Assembly (NCBI GenBank): GCA_947594025.1
Contig: CANQDZ010000008.1
Span: forward strand, 1-47,697
Length of the DNA: 47,697 nt
DNA from: Candidatus Gastranaerophilales bacterium
Lineage (GTDB): Bacteria > Cyanobacteriota > Vampirovibrionia > Gastranaerophilales > Gastranaerophilaceae
Direction: 5' to 3'
The position numbers and the translations under genes were made by a program. This document shows, piece by piece, positions 41,041 to 47,697 of this stretch. The stretch's first letter is position 1, and each line of letters opens with the position of its first letter. A model generated the notes under the pieces. It ran no database searches and was not told the origin of the DNA. It saw only the letters and a list, made by a program, of their open reading frames with translations.

Positions 41041-42408
41041 TTATAAAAGCTCAGCACCCGCCGTTGCTTTATATAATCCGATTTGGTCAACATAGTTATC
41101 AATTTTGCTTGAGACAACGAGTTTTTCAATATCAAGCAAGGTTTCTTTTCTTTGCGTCAAATCAAGATATGACATAACGCCTTCCTCATATTGAAGTTCG
41201 CTGTATCTGAAATCTTTCTTTTCCATATCGTATATTTGCACGTTCTTTTGATATTTTTCATTATCAAGCTTTAAAGTGCTCAATGAGTCGTTTACTTCTT
41301 GGATAGATGTTAAATTTGTTTTATAGTAGTTTTGAAGAATTTCTTCGTAAACACTTTTTTGTAATTTTAAATTTGCAATTCTTTTACCGCCAGTAAATAT
41401 AGGTAAAAGTCCGTTTGCGCCGACACCTGCAAGAGCTGTTTCCCAGCCCATTGAGCCAAGCCCTGCAATAGATGCGGCGGTAAATGTAATTAAACCTCCG
41501 ATATCAATTGTCGGTAAAAATTCTTTTTTGGCAACCCTTACATCCATTTTTGCCTTTTCAACCATTTTTTGGGCAGCAAGATAGTCAGGTCTTGAAACTA
41601 TAACTTCTGAAGAAATAGTTTGAGGGATTTGTTTTTCGCCTGAAAGCTCATCGTAGGAAATTCTTTTGATTTCGTTTGAGTTATTTGGGCTTTCACCGAT
41701 TAATACGCACAAGGTATTTAGCATTATCTCTCTTGCTTTTTTAAGTTCAATTAAGTCTGTTGTTGAAAGTACGTATGCTTTTTCCGCTCTTGTTAAATCC
41801 GCAGTTGATGTAATGCCTGCTTCATTTCGTTTCTTCATTAAATCATAGATTGTTTTTCTGTCTTTAATAATCTTGTCTTGAATTTCTATCAGTTTATCGA
41901 GTTTTACTATATTATAATAAGCAGTACCTACCGCACCAGCAACTGCAATATAGACCGCTTTTTCCTGATATTGTTTAGCTTCGTATGCCTTTTTCAAGCT
42001 TCTTGTTTTATCTCTGTTTTTCAAAAATAAATCAAGCTCATAAGTTGCAATAAAAGGAACTGAAAAAAATCCCGTGGATTTTGTTTCCCTTGGTATTTTT
42101 GCAAGTATGGGCGACGCGCCGACTGACAGTGTCGGAAGTTCATCCCCTAATTGAATATTTGAAGCTTGTCTTGCCTGTTCAACTTTTTGTGCCGCAATTT
42201 TCAAGTCATTGTTATTTTCAAGTGCTTTAACGATATAACCTGATAAATATTCATCGTTATATTCTTGCCACCATGCCAGATTTATATAATCAGCTTTTGT
42301 TTCCTCATGTTTTTTAGTATTTTTAATAGCAAAGGCTTCCATTGGAAGAACAAAAGTCGAAAATATTCCAAACAAAATAGTTAATGCTACCAGCTTTTTT
42401 GTATTCAT
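41041..42408 (-). CDS. TolC/NodT-type outer-membrane efflux protein
   Basis: Outer-membrane channel of a tripartite pump, 455 residues. A signal peptide (ending MEAFA) precedes two OEP repeats, each with long coiled coils: ALENNNDLKIAAQKVEQARQ in the first, and VSRPDYLAAQKMVEKAKMDV in the second with preceding EFLPTIDIGGL. Two such repeats form the beta barrel and periplasmic tunnel. No lipobox cysteine is seen at the cleavage site, so it is TolC-like and not a lipoprotein. AGGAAAAG lies about 6 bases upstream of the ATG. It is divergent from marR and the pump genes and shares their operator region, so it is probably the partner channel. Confidence 0.93.
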   Translation of the reverse strand: MNTKKLVALTILFGIFSTFVLPMEAFAIKNTKKHEETKADYINLAWWQEYNDEYLSGYIVKALENNNDLKIAAQKVEQARQASNIQLGDELPTLSVGASPILAKIPRETKSTGFFSVPFIATYELDLFLKNRDKTRSLKKAYEAKQYQEKAVYIAVAGAVGTAYYNIVKLDKLIEIQDKIIKDRKTIYDLMKKRNEAGITSTADLTRAEKAYVLSTTDLIELKKAREIMLNTLCVLIGESPNNSNEIKRISYDELSGEKQIPQTISSEVIVSRPDYLAAQKMVEKAKMDVRVAKKEFLPTIDIGGLITFTAASIAGLGSMGWETALAGVGANGLLPIFTGGKRIANLKLQKSVYEEILQNYYKTNLTSIQEVNDSLSTLKLDNEKYQKNVQIYDMEKKDFRYSELQYEEGVMSYLDLTQRKETLLDIEKLVVSSKIDNYVDQIGLYKATAGAELL

Positions 42409-42445
42409 AATCTTTCTTTTCCTTCAAAAATCTTTGTACTTGCAT

Positions 42446-42473
42446 TTAGAATAATAACATGCTAGCATATAAG
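42446..42473 (+). promoter_or_regulatory. Promoter of the marR-pump operon
   Basis: TTAGAA (42446-42451) and TATAAG (42468-42473) are separated by 16 bases. On the minus strand TATTAT (complement 42451-42456) is a possible -10 for the divergent channel gene, with TTGCAA (complement 42476-42481) 19 bases further away. A second perfect palindrome ATGCTAGCAT lies at 42459-42468 between the boxes. Confidence 0.5.
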
Positions 42474-42489
42474 TGTTGCAAATGCAACA
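42474..42489. promoter_or_regulatory. Probable MarR operator palindrome
   Basis: TGTTGCA AA TGCAACA is a perfect 7-bp inverted repeat with a 2-base centre, of the size bound by MarR dimers. It abuts the -10 box of the marR-pump promoter and covers its start site and the -35 box of the divergent channel promoter. A weaker half-site pair ATGTT/AACAT follows at 42489-42506. Autorepression by the adjacent MarR protein is inferred. Confidence 0.7.
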
Positions 42490-42517
42490 TGTTTTTACAG
42501 CAACATAAATAGAAGAT

Positions 42518-42979
42518 ATGAAAGTACCGGAAAGATATACAGAAAGTTTATTTTATCAAATTGAACTTACAAGCAAATACTTCAAATATTTGATTAATCA
42601 AGTATTTGAAAAGCTTGATATAAAAATTTCGCCTGATAATTTTGCAGTACTTGATATTTTAATTCAGGCACCCGATATTTGCCAAAGAGATTTAGCCAAG
42701 ATATTGTTAAAAGATAGAGCAAATACGGGTAAAATCGTAAATTCCCTCGAGGAAAAAGGACTTGTAAAAAGATTTATAGACATAAAAGGTAAAAGACTGG
42801 TTAAAAAATTAAGAATAACCGATGAGGGACATAAATGCGTAAAAGAAATAAGCGAAAAAACAAAATATATTGCAAAACTGTTTGATAAGCAGGTAATGCA
42901 CGAAGAACAAACCAAAGTTAAACAATCGCTTATGAGCATAAGAAGTTTTTTAAAGGAAAATATTGAAACGAATATATAG
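42518..42979 (+). CDS. MarR-family transcriptional regulator
   Basis: Winged-helix repressor, 153 residues, likely dimeric. The helix-turn-helix region reads DICQRDLAKILLKDRANTGK, then the wing SLEEKGLVKRFIDIKGKRLV, matching the MarR fold. It probably senses a small lipophilic compound and controls the neighbouring pump. ATG 42518 has no strong ribosome binding site. The gene starts the operon marR-HlyD-EmrB and lies next to the palindrome it is expected to bind. The next gene starts 8 bases after its stop. Confidence 0.92.
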   Translation: MKVPERYTESLFYQIELTSKYFKYLINQVFEKLDIKISPDNFAVLDILIQAPDICQRDLAKILLKDRANTGKIVNSLEEKGLVKRFIDIKGKRLVKKLRITDEGHKCVKEISEKTKYIAKLFDKQVMHEEQTKVKQSLMSIRSFLKENIETNI

Positions 42980-42987
42980 GAGACCGT

Positions 42988-43983
42988 ATGGAAGACAAGG
43001 AAAAAATTGAAAAAGAACAGGAAAACGCAAAGAAAAAAGTGCAAAAAAGACTTATTTTGATACCTTTATGTATTTTGCTTGGAACTCTTGCAATATATTT
43101 ATATTGGGATGCAAGTCATTATCAATCAACCGATGATGCGTATATTGAAACACATATGGTGAAAATAGCACCTAAAGTTTCAGGCGAGGTTGTTGAAGTT
43201 TACATAGATGATAATCAACAGGTCAAAGAAGGCGATTTGGTTGTTAAAATTGATGATGCCGACTATAAAGTTCGCTTTGAGCAAGCAGATGCAATGTACC
43301 AAAAAGCACTTGTTGACCAAAAAGTTGCACAGGCAAATTTAAAAGCTGCTCAATCAGAGATTAATCTTGCAGCACTTGACCTTGAAAGATATAAAAAATT
43401 ATATGAATCAGGTGCGGTTTCAAAACAAGCACTTGATAATGCGCAAACAAAATATGACGGCGTTCAGGCAAAATATAAACATGCTGAAGAACAAATTATA
43501 ACCAATAACAACAGCAATGTTGCGGATGCAAACATTAAATCCCTTAAAGCAGCAAGAGACCAGGCAAAATTATACTTAGAATATACAAATGTTATTGTTC
43601 CGAGAACAGGCAGAGTAACAAACAAAAACGTGGAAAAAGGCGCATTTGTGTCCGTCGGACAGCCTTTATTTACGGTAACACCCGACAAAGTTTGGATTGT
43701 TGCAAACTACAAAGAAAGTCAAGTCGGTAAAATGAAACCCGGACAAGAAGTAAAAATTAAAGTAGATGCCTATCCAAATAAAGTATTTAAAGGCAAAATT
43801 GACTCAATACAAAGAGCATCAGGCGCAAAATCAAGCTTATTCCCGCCTGAAAACGCTGTAGGTTCATTTGTAAAAATTGTGCAAAGAATACCTGTAAAAA
43901 TCGTATTTGATGAAGAAATTGACCCTGAAAAATATAATATCGTTTCAGGAATGTCAGTAGTACCAAAGGTGAGGGTTAAATAA
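42988..43983 (+). CDS. EmrA/HlyD-type membrane fusion protein
   Basis: Periplasmic adaptor of an MFS-type tripartite pump, 331 residues. A single N-terminal membrane helix (about 17-36, LILIPLCILLGTLAIYLYWD) follows a charged cytoplasmic head. The biotinyl-lipoyl halves read YQSTDDAYIETHMVKIAPKV and VYIDDNQQVKEGDLVVKIDD, flanking a coiled-coil hairpin (QADAMYQKALVDQKVAQANL). The beta-barrel part is VFKGKIDSIQRASGA. Ribosome binding site GGAG about 6 bases upstream. It pairs with the following EmrB-like pump (5-base gap) and the divergent TolC-type channel. Confidence 0.95.
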   Translation: MEDKEKIEKEQENAKKKVQKRLILIPLCILLGTLAIYLYWDASHYQSTDDAYIETHMVKIAPKVSGEVVEVYIDDNQQVKEGDLVVKIDDADYKVRFEQADAMYQKALVDQKVAQANLKAAQSEINLAALDLERYKKLYESGAVSKQALDNAQTKYDGVQAKYKHAEEQIITNNNSNVADANIKSLKAARDQAKLYLEYTNVIVPRTGRVTNKNVEKGAFVSVGQPLFTVTPDKVWIVANYKESQVGKMKPGQEVKIKVDAYPNKVFKGKIDSIQRASGAKSSLFPPENAVGSFVKIVQRIPVKIVFDEEIDPEKYNIVSGMSVVPKVRVK

Positions 43984-43988
43984 TTAAA

Positions 43989-45572
43989 ATGTCTGAAGCC
44001 CAAGCGCAACAAATTAAAGAAACAAATGAGGAAGATTGGACCAAGGGTAAAAACCCGTGGTTACTTGCCTTGCCTACCATTTTTGCAGCATTTATGTTTG
44101 TATTGGATGAGACAATTGCAAACGTAGCGCTTCCTTATATGGCAGGCACATTCTCCGTAAGCCGTGAAGAATCAACCTGGATTTTGACAAGCTATCTTGT
44201 AGCTTCAGGTATTACAATTCCTACTGTCGGCTGGTTTTCAAAACTTCTTGGCAGAAAAAACTTTTTCTGCATAAGTCTTTTGGTTTTTATCGGCGCATCG
44301 TTTGCATGCGGAATTTCAACCTCCTTAGGCGCTATGGTTTTAGCAAGAATTGCGCAGGGTTTTGGCGGCGGAAGCTTGCTTCCTATCTCACAAGCAATTA
44401 TGCTTGAAGCGTTCCCTAAAGAACAACGCGGAGTTGCAATGGCAGCTTTTGGTATGGTTGTTGTGACCGCGCCGATTATAGGGCCTGTTGTCGGCGGGTA
44501 CATAACGACAAACATGTCTTGGCACTGGATATTTTTTATAAATCTTCCTATCGGTATTTTTGCATTTTTCCTTGCAAGATATTTGCTTGAAGATCCTCCT
44601 TATGCAAGGAAACAATCAGGTGTTTCGATTGACGGATGGGGATTTTTCTTCTTAACCGTTTGGCTTGCAACTTTGCAAGTGGTTCTTGATAAAGGAAATA
44701 ACGCCGATTGGTTCCATGCGGCATGGGTCGTAAGAGTATCAATTATTTCCGTAATCTCCTTGATTATGTTTGTCACCATACAGTTAAACTCAAAAAAACC
44801 GCTTATTGATTTGTCGGTATTTAAAGACAGAAATTACCTTATAGGCACATTTGTTCAGGTTATTATGCAGGCAATTTTGCTTGGTTCGCTTGCAATATTA
44901 CCTCAATTCTTGCAGATGATGCTCGGATATGATGCATTTCTTAGCGGTTTAACGGTTATGCCGAGAGGCTTCGGCGCGATGACCGCAACAATTTTATACG
45001 CAATTTTTTCAAATAAAGTCGATAACAGAATTCTTTGTGCAATAGGCGTCATATTAATGGGAATTGCGGGCTTAAGTTTTGGCTTCTTAAACTTGGATAT
45101 TGCGACAATAAATGTTGCAATTCCAAATTACATATATGGGCTTGGCATGGCACTTGCAATGATTCCAATCATCACATTATCGGTTATCACGCTGAAAAAT
45201 GAGCAGATGACAAATGCTTCAGGACTTCAAAACCTTGTCAAAAACGTAGGCGGTGCAATTGGTACATCAATTGTAACAACTATGATTTCAAGATTTTCTC
45301 AAATGCATCAATTTATGCTGGTAAAAAATCTGACCGACTTAAATCCGGAATTTGTTGCAAGAGTTGCAGCAACAAAAGGCGCATTAATGCAATATGCGAC
45401 AGAATCCGTTGCGGAGTATATGGCACAATATTCTCAATACGGTGCGTTAATAAAACAATCTACATTATTCGGCTTTATTGATGCATTTAGAGTGTTCGGA
45501 CTTCTTGCTTTTTCTCTTGTACCTTTATTCTTCTTGCTTAGGGTGCCAAAAGATACAAACAAAGAAAGTTAA
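43989..45572 (+). CDS. EmrB/QacA-type MFS drug efflux pump (DHA2, 14 TM)
   Basis: Proton-driven exporter of 527 residues with about 14 membrane helices. Typical DHA2 motifs: FVLDETIANVALPYMAGTF in helix 1, LARIAQGFGGGSLLPISQAI, and the antiporter motif GPVVGGYITTNMSWHWIFFI. Substrates are probably lipophilic drugs, bile salts or similar compounds, which cannot be read from sequence. It starts 5 bases after the adaptor gene, closing the marR operon. No obvious terminator follows; the 361-base gap after it begins with a 12-bp palindrome. Confidence 0.95.
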   Translation: MSEAQAQQIKETNEEDWTKGKNPWLLALPTIFAAFMFVLDETIANVALPYMAGTFSVSREESTWILTSYLVASGITIPTVGWFSKLLGRKNFFCISLLVFIGASFACGISTSLGAMVLARIAQGFGGGSLLPISQAIMLEAFPKEQRGVAMAAFGMVVVTAPIIGPVVGGYITTNMSWHWIFFINLPIGIFAFFLARYLLEDPPYARKQSGVSIDGWGFFFLTVWLATLQVVLDKGNNADWFHAAWVVRVSIISVISLIMFVTIQLNSKKPLIDLSVFKDRNYLIGTFVQVIMQAILLGSLAILPQFLQMMLGYDAFLSGLTVMPRGFGAMTATILYAIFSNKVDNRILCAIGVILMGIAGLSFGFLNLDIATINVAIPNYIYGLGMALAMIPIITLSVITLKNEQMTNASGLQNLVKNVGGAIGTSIVTTMISRFSQMHQFMLVKNLTDLNPEFVARVAATKGALMQYATESVAEYMAQYSQYGALIKQSTLFGFIDAFRVFGLLAFSLVPLFFLLRVPKDTNKES

Positions 45573-45933
45573 AAAATCAAACGTTTGAACTTTAAAAGCC
45601 CCTTAAAGCCATTGTTTGTCATTGTGAGAGAAATTACCTTTACTTTTACTTTTTATTGTAAGCATACCTTTTAAATTTGTTATAATTTTTTTATGTAATT
45701 GAGCTATTTTTGCCGTAATTACCATGCAAAAATTGCAAAAGTTCTTTTTTTAACTTTTAATTTTTTCGCGTCAACGGATAATTCCTCGTCTATAGTATCA
45801 TCAAAAACCCTTCAGCCTGTTCGGACAGGTTTTAAAATTCTGTAAGATTTAAATTGTTAAAAATGCTTAACGGAGAAATATTCATACCGCCCGTAAAACA
45901 TCTCGATAAAAAAATTTTTGTTATACTTATAGT
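45573..45933. other. Non-coding gap of 361 bases between the efflux pump and the ankyrin gene
   Basis: The gap contains: a perfect 12-bp palindrome TCAAACGTTTGA at 45577-45588; TATAAT near 45678-45684 whose following ATG is immediately stopped; a short hairpin CCTGT-TCGG-ACAGG near 45817-45830 followed by TTTT, a possible weak terminator; and the ankyrin promoter TATACT at 45922-45927. A 24-codon frame (45863-45937) is described separately. No tRNA, riboswitch or longer coding frame was seen. Confidence 0.6.
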
Positions 45934-45937
45934 ATGA
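45863..45937 (+). CDS. Possible 24-residue small protein overlapping the ankyrin start
   Basis: ATG 45863 opens a frame reading MLNGEIFIPPVKHLDKKIFV and ending ILIV before TGA. Its stop overlaps the ankyrin gene start (ATGA at 45934-45937), the coupling style used elsewhere here. However there is no ribosome binding site, and the ankyrin -10 box lies inside the frame. The peptide has no family I know. It may be a chance frame. Confidence 0.2.
   Translation: MLNGEIFIPPVKHLDKKIFVILIV
45922..45927 (+). promoter_or_regulatory. -10 box 6 bases before the ankyrin start
   Basis: TATACT (five of six) ends exactly 6 bases before ATG 45934, with no ribosome binding site; same arrangement as ruvC and der. 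No -35 match is evident. Confidence 0.5.
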
Positions 45938-46470
45938 AAAAAATCGTTGCTTTTATTTTAATTTTTATAATTACATCCGCTTTTTCTTATGGCAAGGAAG
46001 ATAACACATATTTGAGCGGCAAAATACAAAGTGCTGAATTCCTAAAAAATGCGAATTCGTTTGTTCGGGCGGTCATAGAGGGTGACGATAGCAAGGTTGA
46101 AGCCCTTTTAAATCTGGGTGCTGATCCGAATGAAAAATATACGGGAATTCCCGTTATATATTTTGCAAGCCACCTTAAATATGATAATATTATGAACCTT
46201 TTGCTCAAACATGGAGCAGACCCCGACACAACATTTATGAGAGAGAGTGTTTTAAAATATTCGATATACAGAAAATGCACAAAATGTGTTTCAAATCTAA
46301 TTTTATTTGGAGCAGACGTAAATAAAAAATCTGCAGGATGTTCTTCCCCGCTGGATTTTGCGCTTCAGCTAAAAGATACGGAAAGCGCAGGCATGCTGCT
46401 TAAAGCAGGCGGCGTGCCAACTAAAAAAAGCTATAAGCTAATGAAAAAAATCAAATATAAAGAAAATTAA
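45934..46470 (+). CDS. Exported ankyrin-repeat protein
   Basis: 178-residue protein with an N-terminal signal (IVAFILIFIITSAFSYG) and three to four ankyrin repeats: VRAVIEGDDSKVEALLNLGA with DPN, VIYFASHLKYDNIMNLLLKH with GADP, SNLILFGADVNKK and SPLDFALQLKDTESAGMLLK. Ankyrin repeats bind protein partners. After the signal, the protein would be periplasmic or secreted; single or few ankyrin proteins with a signal also occur in ordinary bacteria (AnkB-type), so a host-directed role is speculative. Two cysteines (KCTKC) lie between repeats two and three. It is convergent with the next gene, whose stop abuts it. Confidence 0.88.
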   Translation: MKKIVAFILIFIITSAFSYGKEDNTYLSGKIQSAEFLKNANSFVRAVIEGDDSKVEALLNLGADPNEKYTGIPVIYFASHLKYDNIMNLLLKHGADPDTTFMRESVLKYSIYRKCTKCVSNLILFGADVNKKSAGCSSPLDFALQLKDTESAGMLLKAGGVPTKKSYKLMKKIKYKEN

Positions 46471-47229
46471 TTATGCTTGTTCTTTTTGTGCAGTTCCGGC
46501 TTCGTAGCCGATTTTTGTGTACATAAGAGGAAGTAACTTATCTATGTGAAGCTTAGACGCAAACGGAACTTTTGCTAAAACCAAAACGCTTGCTAAATCA
46601 TCAACCTGAGCTATAATATCGGATGCTTTAAATTTACGTTTTGCTTTTTCTTTATCTTTAGTCTTAAATACTTTTTCATTTACCTTATTGGAAACTTTAT
46701 TTGCGGTATACATGCCTGCCAAAATGGAAGATAGAATTGCTGCAGCCTTAAGCGGAGCAGATTTTGATTTTCCTGCTTTTTCTAAACCTTTTAAGCTGAA
46801 ACCGACAAGTGCTGCGGGGATTACGGAATTTGCAAATTCGAATATGCCTTCTTTGTATTTAGCCTGTTTTTCTTTTTTCGTGTTAACCATTTTAGCACCC
46901 GTTAAGGTACCTGCTAAAACACTGCCTGTTGTGGTTGCAACAATTGCCCCCAGGTTTTTAACCTCAAATAATTTTGAAACGGATTTAAGAGTTTCTTTAA
47001 CGGGTAATTTATTTTTAAATGCTGAGGCAACATCAGCTATATTTCCTTTTTTAAGCGCATTTATGACAATAATAGGCAAGACGGCGCCTGCAAATGCCGC
47101 AGCTGCAACTTTTGCATTCTTTGCTTTATCGGTTTTTTCCGTATGATAAACGGCACCACCTTTAGATTTTACCTTTGAAGTGCTGCTGTATACCTTATTA
47201 CCTGAAAAACTTACCTTCTGCGCTTCCAT
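46471..47229 (-). CDS. Hydrophobic lysine-rich protein with N-terminal VSFSG segment, unknown function
   Basis: Not recognised. The 252-residue protein has a polar N-terminus (MEAQKVSFSGNKVYSSTS) without a signal peptide. It then has alternating hydrophobic Ala/Gly-rich helices and Lys-rich linkers: AAAAFAGAVLPIIVINAL (about 42-59), LGAIVATTTGSVLAGTLTGA, VIPAALVGFSLKGL and AAAILSSILAGMYTANKV. Composition suggests a membrane-inserted or membrane-coating protein with four to five helices. GAAAGG upstream of ATG supports the start. I recall short FxG-type N-termini on several uncharacterised proteins of this bacterial lineage, but that is unverified. Confidence 0.75.
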   Translation of the reverse strand: MEAQKVSFSGNKVYSSTSKVKSKGGAVYHTEKTDKAKNAKVAAAAFAGAVLPIIVINALKKGNIADVASAFKNKLPVKETLKSVSKLFEVKNLGAIVATTTGSVLAGTLTGAKMVNTKKEKQAKYKEGIFEFANSVIPAALVGFSLKGLEKAGKSKSAPLKAAAILSSILAGMYTANKVSNKVNEKVFKTKDKEKAKRKFKASDIIAQVDDLASVLVLAKVPFASKLHIDKLLPLMYTKIGYEAGTAQKEQA

Positions 47230-47298
47230 TTTTCGCCTTTCACTGTTTAAAAAACATGAAATAAAAAATAATTGCGCATTTGTAAAGTATTTGTAATA

Positions 47299-47697
47299 TT
47301 AGTCAATCATTGCCAAAACTTCTTTTCTTTTAATCTTGCTGGTCGCAGTTCTGGGAAGAAGTTCTTTTGAAATTACAACTTTTGTAGGTCTTTTGAATAC
47401 CGCAAGTTTTTGAGAAATTTTTGAAATTTCTGTTCTGACGGCATTTTCTGCGTTATCACCTTGCTGCTCGTATACTTCAGCTTTCGGGACAACAACAGTT
47501 GCAACATACTCGGTACCTTCCTTTTGCCCGCCTTTTTTGATTGCACCAACAACACAAGATTCTTGTATCATAGGGCTTTTATCAAATAAAGCTTCGAGTT
47601 CTTCGGGAAATACTTTTTTACCGCCTGAAAGAACAATCATGTTTTTAATTCTGCCAGTAATTTTTAAAAATCCCTGTTTATCGATTTCTGCAATATC
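47299..47697 (-). CDS. AMP-forming acyl-CoA synthetase, C-terminal part (truncated by window edge)
   Basis: The end of an adenylate-forming ligase (long-chain acyl-CoA synthetase or relative). The frame is open to the right edge and reads DIAEIDKQGFLKITGRIKN followed by MIVLSGGKKVFPEELE, the hinge and A8 motif of the family, and ends with LLPRTATSKIKRKEVL, the A10 region with the catalytic lysine (TSKIKR). About 132 residues are visible. The ATG at 47640 is internal. Acyl substrate cannot be assigned from this part. Confidence 0.93.
   Translation of the reverse strand, partial: DIAEIDKQGFLKITGRIKNMIVLSGGKKVFPEELEALFDKSPMIQESCVVGAIKKGGQKEGTEYVATVVVPKAEVYEQQGDNAENAVRTEISKISQKLAVFKRPTKVVISKELLPRTATSKIKRKEVLAMID

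Noticed and set aside
1-47697. tRNA, rRNA, CRISPR arrays, insertion sequences, prophage or toxin-antitoxin pairs
   Set aside because: Intergenic regions were read for cloverleaf-like ends, repeated spacers, terminal inverted repeats and transposase motifs; none was found.

Overview
The window reads as a compact, AT-rich chromosome segment of a diderm bacterium. My best guess is the non-photosynthetic cyanobacterial sister lineage (Melainabacteria/Vampirovibrionia, perhaps Gastranaerophilales). This is an inference. It rests on a Ycf23/DUF561 protein and a DUF1822-like protein, both families typical of cyanobacteria and plastids, on a CHASE2-adenylate cyclase, on an SLH-domain envelope protein, and on outer-membrane machinery (LptF/G, a TolC-type channel, a TonB-like C-terminus). 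No photosynthesis genes, rRNA, tRNA, CRISPR array, insertion sequence or prophage were found. Most neighbouring genes overlap by 1 to 4 bases or sit within 20 bases.

Layout. 1-4750: end of a Na+-pumping decarboxylase beta subunit, then alaS and gdhA. 4751-10.7 kb: a gene remnant, a small membrane protein, then leftward units alr-gcvT-gcvH-gcvPA (glycine cleavage without gcvPB) and a HacB/LeuD-type dehydratase small subunit with an isocitrate-dehydrogenase-like enzyme. 10.7-18.9 kb: rightward tyrA, an LptF/G permease, a reduced DnaJ, an exported HExxH protein, a CHASE2-adenylate cyclase and recG. 18.9-24.3 kb: a leftward DUF1822/zinc-finger/TonB-like membrane protein, rightward rpsO, a PurD-like protein, yidD and purA, then leftward ycf23. 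24.4-28.6 kb: an HtrA-like protease, then der-plsY-malic enzyme. 28.6-32.8 kb: an isolated ribosomal block, rpsE-rpmD-rplO-secY-adk-map. 32.8-39.0 kb: a leftward five-gene operon, ruvC-membrane protein-mtnA-giant helicase-nuclease. 39.1-41.0 kb: an SLH protein and a secreted coiled-coil protein. 41.0-45.6 kb: a MarR-controlled efflux locus. 45.9-47.7 kb: ankyrin protein, hydrophobic protein, end of an acyl-CoA synthetase.

How the genes work together. The metabolic genes centre on glutamate, glycine, malate and 2-oxoglutarate. Aconitase-like and isocitrate-dehydrogenase-like steps could feed gdhA. Malic enzyme would give pyruvate. The membrane decarboxylase would couple decarboxylation to a sodium gradient. 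RuvC, RecG and the AddB/AddA-like helicase plus nuclease form a recombination and repair theme. The efflux genes make a full tripartite pump around a palindromic operator.

The most notable points are: (1) a single-chain AddB-AddA-like helicase with a separate cysteine-free PD-(D/E)XK nuclease in the ruvC operon; (2) a recurrent TATAAT-like box about 6 bases before start codons that lack a ribosome binding site, pointing to frequent leaderless mRNAs; (3) a DUF1822-zinc-finger-TM-TonB-like protein; (4) a degenerate PurD paralogue; (5) a malic enzyme with an insertion of about 100 residues; (6) a relocated spc-type ribosomal block whose S5 has an acidic N-terminal extension.
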